Source: Rhopalosiphum padi (Eukaryota > Arthropoda > Insecta > Hemiptera > Aphididae). Taken from it: a stretch of 64,000 nt of DNA. This document shows positions 26,248-37,321 of the stretch, one piece after another. Numbering within the stretch: position 1 is the first letter of the stretch; every line of letters begins with the position of its first letter. The notes beneath the pieces are model-generated. The model did no database searches and was not told the origin of the DNA. It was given only the letters and a program-made list of their open reading frames with translations. The position numbers and the translations under genes are program-made. The stretch covers positions 6,048,581-6,112,580 of the forward strand of contig NC_083597.1 in assembly GCF_020882245.1 (NCBI RefSeq). The letters are read 5' to 3'.

Positions 26248-28182
26248 ATGGTATCCCACTATGCAAGAAAAACTAAACGACAAACATGGTCGGAAGAAAG
26301 TATGAAGAAAGCTATATTGGCTGTACAAAATAAAGAAATGGGGTGGCTTAAAGCTTCCAAATATTTCAATATACCTCAAGCTACACTTCGTCGTCATTTT
26401 CATAATACAAATAAAATAGCAAAAGGAATAGTGAAACATCTTGGTCGACCAAGTTGTTTGCCATCTATGGTAGAAAAAAAATTGATTGACCATATTTTAA
26501 ACTTGGAGTCTAGATTTTTTGGAATGACTGTCCAAGAAGTAAAGAAAATGGCTTATGATTTTGCCGAAGAAGCTCATATTCCACATAACTTTAATAAAGA
26601 AAAGAGAGAAGCAGGGTGGGACTGGTTAGCTGGGTTTCGTAAAAGAAATCCACAGCTATCATTACGTTCTCCGGAACCAACATCAGCTGCCAGAGCACAA
26701 GCTTTTAACAAGCCACAGGTACACAAATTTTTTAATCTTTTTTTTGACACTATGCGCAATGAAAACATATCAGTTGAAAAAATATATAATATGGATGAAT
26801 CTGCATTGACAACGGTACAAAAGCCATCAAAGATATTTGCTCAAAAGGGCAAAAAACAAGTAGGTGTATTAACAAGTGCCGAACGTGGGCAGCATGTTAC
26901 AGTGGTTTGTTGTATAGGTTCATCTGGGCAATGTGTACCCCCTGCTCTCATTTTTCCCAGAAAAACATTTAATGCTAATTTGTACGATGGAGCCCCTCCA
27001 GGTACTTTGAAAATGTATCAGGACACAGGTTATATGACTGGGGAATTATTTATTGAATGGATGAACCACTTTATAAGGAATGTTAAACCTAGTCTTGAAG
27101 AAAAAGTGTTATTACTTCTAGATGGCCATTCAAGTCACAAAACAGTAGATGCACTTGAACTTGCTAAAAAGTCAGGTGTTGTTTTACTTTGTCTACCTCC
27201 TCATTGCACGCACCGACTTCAACCTTTGGATGTTGGTATTTTTGGTCCTCTTGATGTATATTTTAACCAAGAAATAGAAATTTGGTTAAAGGCTAATGCA
27301 GGCCGAACAGTTGGACTCTATCAAATATCTAACATTTTTGGTCGTGCTTTTGTAAAAACAGTTACAATGAAGAATATTTTGTCATCATTTCAAGCCTGCG
27401 GTTTAAATCCATATAACCCAGATATCTTTCCAGATCATTTATTTGCTCCAAGTTTGACAACAAATAATTTGAATTTTGAAGAACCTACTAATAATACAAA
27501 TATACTTTCTGAGGAACAAAATGAAGTCATTTTTCCAAGTACTGAAGATACTGAAGATAATGTGAATAATGTGACTGTTGTAGACATAGATACAAATTTT
27601 CAGACTTCTCCATTACTTTTGCCAATGCCTGCTTGTTCAAACACAGAAACAAACCTAAATACTGAAAATATTTCTAAAATAATACAAAAAATTTCACCTT
27701 TGCCTAGCTGTTCCTTTGCTGGCCCTAGAAAATCAAATAAAAATAAATCTACAGGAACTCAAGTGCTTACAAAAAGTCCACTCATAAAACAATTAAAAGA
27801 AAAACAAAATGAGAAAAAAGATAAAGAATTAAAAAAGTCTATGAAAATCAAATCTAAAAACACTCAGGCAGTTATGAAGAATCCACATATTAAGAATATA
27901 AAAAAGAAACAAGAAAAAGTAATTAGAAAATCAAAAAGACCAGTAAATCGCAAATTATTTTTAGATGTTCCAACTGAAAACGATGCTCAAAGTGAAGCTG
28001 ATGATGTTGATAATGATGAAGATGAAGTTGCTTGTCTTTATTGTAATGATTTATACAAACATTCTAAATCTAATGAGACATGGATACGTTGTAATTTCTG
28101 TAAAAAATGGGCGCACACAGCCTGTGCAGGTATTGATTTTGGAGTAAAATATTTTGAATGTGAGTTATGTCAAGAAGACTGA
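26248..28182 (+). CDS. pogo/Tigger-like DDE transposase with C-terminal PHD-like zinc finger
   Basis: A 644-aa protein in one exon. The start chosen is ATG 26248, just after a likely leader intron (donor AAG|GTAAGC at 25989, acceptor GTAG ending 26241); the reading frame also runs six bases upstream through a non-ATG codon. Domains: an N-terminal psq/CENP-B-type helix-turn-helix (about 10-60; GWLKASKYFNIPQATLRRHF), a second DNA-binding segment (about 60-140), and a DDE_1 catalytic core (about 150-390). The core has acidic residues in YNMDES (D183), LLLDGHSSH (D292) and LQPLDVGIFGPLD (D328), a pogo-type D-D-D triad. A lysine- and asparagine-rich linker (about 410-585) follows. The end is a C4HC3 finger: CLYC, CNFC, WAHTAC and CELC (cysteines 596, 599, 615, 618, 626, 638, 641; H623). 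No stop or frameshift breaks it. Confidence 0.93.
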   Translation: MVSHYARKTKRQTWSEESMKKAILAVQNKEMGWLKASKYFNIPQATLRRHFHNTNKIAKGIVKHLGRPSCLPSMVEKKLIDHILNLESRFFGMTVQEVKKMAYDFAEEAHIPHNFNKEKREAGWDWLAGFRKRNPQLSLRSPEPTSAARAQAFNKPQVHKFFNLFFDTMRNENISVEKIYNMDESALTTVQKPSKIFAQKGKKQVGVLTSAERGQHVTVVCCIGSSGQCVPPALIFPRKTFNANLYDGAPPGTLKMYQDTGYMTGELFIEWMNHFIRNVKPSLEEKVLLLLDGHSSHKTVDALELAKKSGVVLLCLPPHCTHRLQPLDVGIFGPLDVYFNQEIEIWLKANAGRTVGLYQISNIFGRAFVKTVTMKNILSSFQACGLNPYNPDIFPDHLFAPSLTTNNLNFEEPTNNTNILSEEQNEVIFPSTEDTEDNVNNVTVVDIDTNFQTSPLLLPMPACSNTETNLNTENISKIIQKISPLPSCSFAGPRKSNKNKSTGTQVLTKSPLIKQLKEKQNEKKDKELKKSMKIKSKNTQAVMKNPHIKNIKKKQEKVIRKSKRPVNRKLFLDVPTENDAQSEADDVDNDEDEVACLYCNDLYKHSKSNETWIRCNFCKKWAHTACAGIDFGVKYFECELCQED

Positions 28183-28236
28183 ATTTTAAAAAAAGACTGA
28201 ATTTTAAAAATTAACTAAGACTGAAATTCTAAAGTT

Positions 28237-28395
28237 AGTCTAAGGAAGACTTATGTTTTATTACCAAACAGCATTTTATTTGTTGTTATTATGTTTTTAT
28301 AGAATTAATCTAAGGAAGACTCATGTTTTATTTTTTATTACTAAACAGCATTTTATTTGTTTTTATTATGTTTTTATTATGTTTTTATAGAATTT
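28237..28395. repeat. tandem duplication in the 3' part of the transposon
   Basis: Two adjacent, slightly different copies of an approximately 80-base unit start TCTAAGGAAGACTTATG and TCTAAGGAAGACTCATG; each contains AAACAGCATTTTATTTG and TTATTATGTTTTTATAGAAT. They lie in the presumed 3' untranslated region of the transposase. Confidence 0.75.
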
Positions 28396-29030
28396 TATAT
28401 ATAACTAAAGTCTTGTTATTTATAATAATAATAAAAAAATTAAACTATTAAATAAACTATTGCATTCCAAAAAATTATAATTTATTTCTATTGCCAAGTA
28501 TACAATGGTTGCTTATACAAATGGTGTATGCCATTTTATCCGACACTCCGGGTAAAATGACATAGTAGATACATTTTAAAAAAAATGAATTAAAATAATT
28601 TGTTTGTATTGAATGTACAATTAGACTTCAGAAATATGTGTATAATATAAATACAAATATGTTGCTCAAGTTTCATGTGTTAACTAACATTATTTCCTTC
28701 AGTATTTTTTAATTAAAAAATGGTATGTCATATTAAGCCAGTCTCCCCTATTTATTATACATGTATTTATGTATTAAGTGTAGGTAAGTCATCAATCGTA
28801 TTATATTCGGCCTATTTCGTAGTTGTAAGACGTACCAGCTTAACATTAAGTAAATTATAATTTAATTAATCATGTCATCAACCTACTCAATAAACCATTT
28901 TTCTTTCAACAACGGTCTCGCTTTAGTTTTTGAAACGTCAGAACCCTCACGCTAACACTATCTTATTACACCCGTTTCGATGGGCTCTTTTACGTAGACC
29001 GTAGACGATACAAATTAGGTCAGTAAAAAC

Positions 29031-29570
29031 GGGGAAAATACGTTTGGGCGCATTTACCCAAAACAGAGCAATATAGGGCGTAAATCCATAACACGTTTGG
29101 GCGTAATATTTCCCTTTATAATAGTACGTTTGGGCGCATTTATTTCTATGTATATATTAACATATTTTACTAAATCTGAGCCTATTAGCGATTTTTAATT
29201 CCATACTGTCTATCCAAACAAAAAACCACTAAAACACGTTGAAAATTAAACTTTACTATAGTGTTAAATGTTGAAACACGTTGTCCACACACGAGAGCTC
29301 AATACACTACAATGATCATAAACTATCAAACGGCACTCTGTATCTATACTAGTAGATAAATATCTGTAGCTTTATTTGATGTGGTATTTTCCAATAATTA
29401 GGACATGGTCTACAGATTAAACGATTGAGACTTATTAGATTAGATTACACAAGACTTTCAATTACTAGTTGCAATACCTATTGCGCCCAAAGGTGCTTTC
29501 ATAAATGCGCCCAAACGTGTTAACAATTTTCAGGTAAATTATTTATACTGCGCCCAAACGGGTCATCCCC
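29031..29570. mobile_element. MITE, 540 bp, with six copies of a CGTTTGGGCGCA motif
   Basis: Flanked by GTAAAAAC on both sides (29023-29030 and 29571-29578), an exact 8-bp duplication; the ends are GGGGA..TCCCC. The motif CGTTTGGGCGCA or a close variant occurs three times near the left end pointing inward (29041, 29094, 29127) and three times near the right end in the opposite orientation (29482, 29506, 29549). No coding capacity. Confidence 0.85.
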
Positions 29571-30548
29571 GTAAAAACAAACATTTTGGATCAGAAAAAA
29601 GTAACAAAAATTGTTGACAATTTAATAAATTGAAAAATTGATTGATTCACTTAATATATTAAACTGGTATATAAAATCATTAATTTAAATATGGCAATTT
29701 AATTTATAATTTGTAACAAATCTCATGTTCTAAGTATCTATATTTTTTATTTTTTAAATATTCAATCTGTTAACAATATAAAACAAAAAGTAATAATAAT
29801 AACATAGAAGAAAAAGTATATACAAACATGAATCACGTAAAGAGGAGACCGTTCATTAACAGAATCTCAGAATTTTTTTTTATCATACCATGCATATTTA
29901 GGTTTTACCTTTGTGAATGGACAGTGTCAAAAATTCGTTAAAAAAAAAAATATATATATATAGGTATTTTAATTAAATTATTTTGTTTATCTATATATTA
30001 AATAATATATTTTATTTTAAGCCGGCGGGTTCGATAAAATCCGATGACTGATGAGTAGGATACATATTTTTATACATTCCACAAAACATAATTACTTGAT
30101 TGCACTTTGCACGCACTTTTTTTCTTAATTCTTTTTCTTTTTTGCTTACATATAAAGGATATTTACAGTCTGTTTAATATATAAAGTGTAGTTGAAATAT
30201 TCAGAATATAGAGGTAATAAGTGGATAAGTCACCTTATGGCGGCATCCCCAACTCCCAAGTATCACAAGATACCTACGTATTCACGTACACAACTATAGT
30301 CAAACATTATTGAAATCTAAAGCCCGACCGTAGGTAAATAGAAATAATTAACCTAAGCAAAATATAGATTACAGAAACTGATGCGATTTCGTCACTAATC
30401 AGTAATTTTGTACTTTTGTAGTGATTATGTATAGTTATATTGAATACATATATTTAATATACCTAGTACCTACTTATACAATTTCCCGTTGTAGAACTGT
30501 TCGATTCAGATGTGCACGTAGACATAATATATAATAATTTAAGTATAT

Positions 30549-30730
30549 GCAGGGGCGTATACAGGGGGGTTCAACCCCCCCCCCCGGTTAGGCTTGGTCG
30601 GTTTTGTTAACACAATAAAAAAGTCTATAAAAATAAAACATTGTAACTTTATAAAACAGATGGAGGTGTTGGGGCAAGGCTTACATATCTATTTGTTATC
30701 AAATACTTGACCCCTCCCCCCTTCCAAAAA
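30549..30730. mobile_element. MITE remnant, left end only
   Basis: A CAGGGGCGTATACAGGGGGG start with C-runs resembles the ends of other short elements here, but no matching right end was found. C-rich text near 30712-30723 may belong to it. Truncated or decayed. Confidence 0.4.
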
Positions 30731-31743
30731 AAAAGATTTTATACGATCCTCTCGTTTGTCCTAAAAATGTTATTGGATCAAAAATGTTAAAACGACTAAA
30801 TCCATTTTAAATCCATTATGTAAACATGGATACCTAGGTACAAGTGACATTTTGTTTTTGTAACATTTTTTCTTGGTTTTCAAATGAACAAACATTAAAA
30901 ACGTAATAAAAATGTAATTAAAAATAATAACAACTATATACTCGTAAATTATAAAATATTATTTTAACATTTATAAAATTTTAATACATTTTACCAATGG
31001 TGATGCAATACGTTTACAAAAATATATGGCCCATGTATACACTGAACACTGGTCTGTTTGTCTCACTGAAGCCCGAAGGAAAAAATATAAACTACAAAAA
31101 TATCCTCAAGAAACAAATAGTAATATAATATTATTATTAGTTAATTACCTTTTTGTAAAATAATAATATGCTGATTACGGTGTATATATCGTGTAGTATA
31201 TTTACGGTGTAGGTAAGTACTACTCGGTGTACCTACTACTCAATAAACATTAAACATTTTTTTTTTTTTAGAGTAAGTATGCATATATATAATAATATAA
31301 TATGTCATATATACAATGCCATATTATGCATTTATGCTACATCATACGAGTATACGAGTAAGGCTATTTGAAATACAAAAATAATTTCTCAGCACAACAA
31401 TAACATATTAATTATACACCATATGCATGTTTGTAATATTGAATGGTTTACACTATTTACAGTTCACTTATACCAGTTACCTAAACATTAAATAACTAAC
31501 GTTTATTATGATTTATAATTAAATACTCAGTACTCCTCAATATAACTCTATATAGTCTCTAATACACAATAATAAATAACTATTGAATTCGATTACAATA
31601 TGTTTACAATATGGTTATTACAAATATGTTATATTTATATATCACTACTTTTATCCAGGCGATAACCATTATGATGGATATAATAACTAACGTACTTACC
31701 CCTAAAGACATACAAAATTTAGCTAATTTACCTAACTCTTAAG

Positions 31744-32483
31744 CATACTGCATAGGCGGAACTTGATAAATTTGGTTGGGAGAGGGGAGGCTCAAGTTCC
31801 ATTACTTAATGAAAATAATTATTAATAACTTCCTATTTATAGTTAGAAATAATCTTGTTTATGTATTGTAAAAACAAAAAAATAAAAATCAGCCAGTGTT
31901 CAGGTTTTTATATTTATTGTAATTATATTACAATACAAATATGAATAAATAAACTAAAATTCTAATGTATTGCATAGTATTGCAATATTATTACAATAAT
32001 ACAAAAATAAAAAACTGATGTAGAAGAAATAATTTTAACTGTTGTATGAAATAATATTTTAAAATGTAGGATAAAATAAAAATTACGTAATCTACTGTTA
32101 TTATGCCCTTTAAATAATATATTTGTGAATAAGATACAAAATTGTAGGTACATAACTAGGGTATACCTACATTTGAAAGGGCTTAGCCTGCAAAGCCCTT
32201 CCCTCAGGGACATACGCAGAAAAAAGTTTTGGGGAGTGTTTTTGAAAATCAATTATTGAAAAGTAGAACTTATTTTAATAAATATACAAAAAAATTTTTA
32301 TGAAAATTAGGTATACTTAAAATGTTTTTTTTAAATACAAGCATTGATATCACAAAATTAACATTAAAATTTAATAAGTAAATAACCATACAAAAACTGA
32401 AAAACCCAAGTATTTCGGGGGTGTTTGAACATCCAAAACACCCTCCCCCCCGTGTACGTGCCTGCCCCTTAGCTCCGCCTACG
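31744..32483. mobile_element. MITE, 740 bp, 8-bp TSD, carrying a second element
   Basis: Flanked by CTCTTAAG on both sides (31736-31743 and 32484-32491). Inverted terminal sequence CATAGGCGGAACTTG at left matches CGTAGGCGGAGCTAAG read in reverse from the right. A short open frame on the minus strand inside is not convincing. Near the right end it contains another element (32205-32464). Confidence 0.75.
32205..32464. mobile_element. nested MITE, about 260 bp
   Basis: Ends CAGGGACATACGCAGAAA and, in reverse from the right, CAGGCACGTACACGGGGG form an imperfect inverted repeat with a G-rich left and C-rich right interior. It lies within the 31744-32483 element, so it landed there later. The target duplication is not clear. 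Confidence 0.6.
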
Positions 32484-32491
32484 CTCTTAAG

Positions 32492-35400
32492 TAGTTAAAT
32501 TATATTAGATATTAAGATATCTAAGAAGATAGTGAATGTCTTAGCCGCAGCACTTATTTTTGGAATTATCCTAATTCAAACAGTCTATAATATGATAATA
32601 ATTGTCTACAATTAAAATTAATTCGTTATAATTATTACTATTTATATTTCATATATGTAATTAGGTATTTAAATTATTTAATATAATATATTATTTATTG
32701 GTTAAAGATATTGGATATTTGTCTTACAATAATAATCATACCTTACTGCTTACATGGTCCACCAAAGTTCTAGCATCCCCATGGTTGGTGGTAAAAAAAC
32801 AATGTTAAAATGATGACATTTAACGCGATTTCAATGACTAATGAGTACCTATTATTTTATAAAATATAATAGGTATTATTAAATTTCGTGCGGTTTAAAC
32901 GCTGTAGGGGTGATGAGCAACATGCACCATAAAATTACATGACGAATAATACGTATTATATAGATACCTACTGTGTTCCTAGTTTCGCAAATTTGCTACA
33001 TTTCACATTTGCATAGTAGAATATAGATATAAGTATAGAATATTTACTATTTTTTTTAATTTAGTTAATTGTTACTTGGTCACTAAAAAAACAGAATACA
33101 CAGTAGTGCTCACGACAAAAAAAACAAATATTTTAAATACGTAGGTATTTGTTGTCATGGTAGTACTGCAGATGAGTACCGACGTGACAACTATAGCGGC
33201 ATAGCGTACACTCGATCACTTGTCATATATACCTACAACCTTGAATTTACTCCATAGTCCATATTATAGTCTCCATAATATGACAACCAAACATAATATT
33301 ATAGGTATAGTAATAATAATTAGTAGTATATACTATATTATTATAAACTTGTATAAACATAACAATTATAAGTCATAATTAAGTATTATAGGGCTCGGAA
33401 GTTGTACGAGTTGCATATTTTTTCTACACTATCTCGATTTATAGTAGACCAAGCTAGAAATTCATTATACATACAATGAAAAGTTTAAAAATCAAAAATT
33501 TTAAATTAATATTTTGCATATCTTAGCAATTTTAGAAAAAATGCATATTTTCTAAAGCATTTTGTCGTTTTTATTATTTGAGCTATGACGTACGCTTATT
33601 ATAGTACACTGTACACAACTTCACAGATAATATAAATATATTTCTATTAATATACCATTAAAGGTATGCAGGTACCATAAAAAATAATATGTATCCAATA
33701 AATAATAATGAAGATCACTAATCGTAGGCAACCAATTATCAGATCTTTCTTTTTAATTTTTTTATTTAGGTATAAAATAAAACAATTTTTAATACAATTA
33801 TACATATACTAACAAAAATACAACAATTTAAAATAGTAGTGTGTCACCATAAATTGAGAAACACTGGGTTATACTATAGCCTATAGGTGCTTAAATTTAT
33901 ATTCCAAATGAATTACAATGTTAAATTGTCTGTAAAAAAAAATTATTGTAAGGGTATAATATACAATATACTTGTATATATTTGTATTAAAATTATTATT
34001 ATAATTTGCATTAAATAATAATGTTAACAGTAATAATAATTAATGTTAATATTATAATAAATTGTAAACCTTGTCATAGATAGTTTATAGTTCACAGTTC
34101 TTAGTTACTTATTTTGTATATTTAATTATCACTGTATCATTATATTGACTATTTCACTATATCACTATAGTTATAAGTTCTTAATTTATAAATTAGTATT
34201 ATTAGTTTAATGACCTAAATGAATTCTTAGTTTATTAATTATTATATTTTTTATAATATTATAATTTATAAGATTACCTATAAGTGTATTAGATAAGATT
34301 TTATGGGCCCCAGCCACGAGAATATTCAGTGAGACCCCACCCCCCACCCTATTATCTTTTTTTGCTTAGCAAATAGATTTAATAAAAATGAAAATGTATA
34401 ATATAATATTTTAAGTACCTAGGTTTAGACGGTAAAGTTGTATACATAGATATAGGTACATAAAAAAAATATTAAGATTTCAACATTATTCATAACATCA
34501 TAACATTTTGAGTAGGTATAAGTATACTAGTATATGCACATATATTAATATTTTTTTATTTGTCCTCTATAAACTTAGAAACTACTAGATAGTTTTCAGT
34601 AAAAGTTGTATAATATCAATATAGATTCCCCGAGACTCGGGAAGGATTTGTAACTTATTTTTTCAATTCTTATAATATAGGATGGTTTACGGCATTTACA
34701 CATGAATTTTGTTTTGTCTCAAAAAAATAATATTTTTTTGTTTATTTAAATGGTGCATCGGTAATAAATTAATGTTACTAATTAGTAATTAGTATTATAA
34801 ATGTATAATTATCTAATAAAAATAAAGCATATACAAATTAAAATTAAGATATAAGAAACAAGTTGTGTTACATAAAAATAATTATCAGCAAAACATGATG
34901 GATTTTGAATGAAATAGCATCGTTCAATATACAAATGATACATTTTTGGATATAATAAACAAATATATGCAAATCATGAACTCAACTCGTATGAAGTAAA
35001 AAGAGTTAAAAAAATCATGTAAATAATTATTTAATACATAAATTAAATAAATGGTACAATTTATTTTAAAACTGTACACATCATGTAATTTATCTAGTAG
35101 TAAGCAGATAGGTACTTAGCTATATAAGTATATACCAATACAATGTATAATCTTATTAGTCTTAATATTTTCCTGGTGTAAAAGTACCTATGTGCTGGAT
35201 TTTTCGGGATATTTCAATTCTTATTAAATTTATAAGTAGCTATACTGGTGAGTTATGTAAAATATTACTATTTTAAAATGCTCATATAATTCGATGAAAA
35301 ATTTAAATATCATAAAAATGCCAATATATACAAACATAATTAATGTTCTTAATTTTAAGTGGGATAATAGGTCAATTATAGAGCACAGCATAAGATTGGT

Positions 35401-36880
35401 TCTGTTGAACGCAAATTTGTTAAATTGCTCGTAAGCCAGAGACAGAAAACAAATAGTGAACTGACACACCTATCAAGATAAATCAATTTTACTAAAGAAA
35501 AAAACAGTTAACATAGTTGTTGTTTATTATTAGACATTAGTGAAGATAATATAATATCGAAATTTAATATTTTAATTTATTAACATTTTTTTTTAATTTT
35601 AATTATTTCAGTTTTTCTTAGTGTAAAGTGTAATAGTGCAAATGAAAAAACTTTGGTAGGTACCTACGTTTATGTAAATTATATTAATTCCTGGCATTAA
35701 AGTAATCTTAATTTTTTTAAATAATTTTTATCAAGTAGGTTTATCCGATATCGTATATTATATTAATAAAGTACATAAATATCACGAACATTAAAATAAC
35801 CTATCTAACGTTCATGATAAATGTAATGCATCTATACCTATGATTCAATATTTTGTCACTTTTTCTATGTATATTTTCATTATATTATTTATTTTTTATT
35901 TGGTATTAGGTAAGCATAGCCTATGCAGCATAAGCATATGTAGATACTAGATACCTAGAAGCTCTACTCATAACTCATACTTCATAGTTATAGTAGTAGT
36001 GACTAGTGTGTTCACTCAGCATTTGGCAGTTTGGCACATGCTAATGATGCTATGTGCAATGTGCTCATTATAATTTAGACATTTATATGAAATTACAAAA
36101 TTAATGTTTTTCTCTCCGCCTTTTAGTGAATTATTTCAACGGACGACTAGTAGACAATATCTGATGAAAAAAACATGTTCACAATTTCAAATATTTTTTG
36201 TTTAGTCAATATGCACATTTAATAGTTTTGGTACTTTACAGCTCTAATTCTATTCACAATGTCAATATGTCATAAGAATTAGTTGAGGAAGGTAGGTAGG
36301 TAGCCGTCGGGTGTCATTATGAATTTTCGAAAACAAATTGCATTATGTACCTACGTGGCTACGTGTTTATTTGTATTTATTTGTATATATTCTATTTTCT
36401 ATAGATTATGGTTAGTGGTTATTATAGGTACTAATGATTGGTTCGAAGTATATAAGGTGTAATATTTTTAAATACACTAGGTATGGGTGGGTTATTAGCT
36501 AGCTACTTAATGTTATTATATGATATTTGTAAATTATAATTTATAATAAATGTACTAACAAGAATACTTTTTGGTATGGTTCAATCCCTTCCAAAATATA
36601 ACATATTACTTGATAGTTAATACGTAATATAAGTATATATTCTTCATTTTTATATCATAGGTATTTCACTATTTTATCCGGTCATGCAATATGCAAATTA
36701 ATTAATTATTTGATTTTAGTATGGTATATCACCAGTCACCACGAAACCGTTTAATAACATAATATAATAAATATAAATAACACAATAACAATAATAATTA
36801 TTAATACCTATTCTTTTAATGGTGGTCATGAACATTAGAGAATATAAAATGTTCATGGTGGTGGTACTGTTATCTGTGGA
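32492..36880. other. intergenic, no gene seen
   Basis: AT-rich DNA. The open frames are short and lack recognisable motifs (the longest, about 79 codons at 35230-35469 on the minus strand, is compositionally random). A GGGCTCGG fragment near 33391 may be a remnant of the family at 12728. No bounded element was resolved. Confidence 0.5.
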
Positions 36881-37129
36881 CCCGTCGAACGTTCGGACTA
36901 CGATTTCAGTAACTCGAGTCTTGAGAATTTTTACAATACTACAATAGGTTTATTAGGCATAGGTTTATCGTTTATATTATGCTGATAATATTTTAATAGT
37001 ATTTATTTTTAATACTTTTGTAGTTACATGAACTGATGAACTATTTTAAAAACGTTTTGTTGATGTTTAAACATAGATATCCAACAACGCAACAATTAAT
37101 ATAATAGTTATTAGTTATTATTTATTATT

Positions 37130-37313
37130 TGTAAGTTATAACTATTGCTATTTTGAGATATATATCTGGAAGAAAATTCAATTTGTACTGTTATTAGTCA
37201 TTTTCTAGTTGTAAGTATCAAATTTAAGTTTAATATTGTTGATAAGATATTTATTAATTATTTCTATTTTACTAACTAGTTTCTTTGTTTTTAAAAAAGT
37301 TTTTTTCATTCAG
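37130..37313 (+). promoter_or_regulatory. likely non-coding first exon and leader intron of paralogue A
   Basis: A stretch containing AGAAAATTCAATTTG and ending GTTG|GTAAGT-like at 37210/37211 resembles the stretch that ends at 46028/46029 upstream of paralogue B (also AGAAAATTCAATTTG, then a GTGAGT donor). In both genes an acceptor CAG or TAG lies just before the start codon (37312-37313; 46115-46116). A spliced leader exon is therefore likely in both copies. Its 5' end is unknown. Confidence 0.5.
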
Positions 37314-37321
37314 CAATAAAT

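Larger units (their letters stand above)
25703..28748 (+). mobile_element. complete pogo/Tigger-type DNA transposon, 3046 bp
   Basis: The 25-base terminal inverted repeats start GGGGAGACTGGCTTAATATG and are identical at both ends. TA flanks each side (25701-25702 and 28749-28750), the target duplication of the Tc1/mariner/pogo superfamily. Subterminal repeats of a (T)GTCAT(A)TTA / AAATGACATA motif occur near 25722, 25737, 26078, 26094, 28531 and 28555 in both orientations, and may be transposase-binding or promoter sites. Inside is an uninterrupted transposase gene. Perfect ends plus an open gene point to a young, possibly autonomous copy. Confidence 0.93.

Noticed and set aside
31962..32252. 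96-codon minus-strand frame
   Set aside because: It runs across MITE sequence and the border of the nested element; composition looks random.
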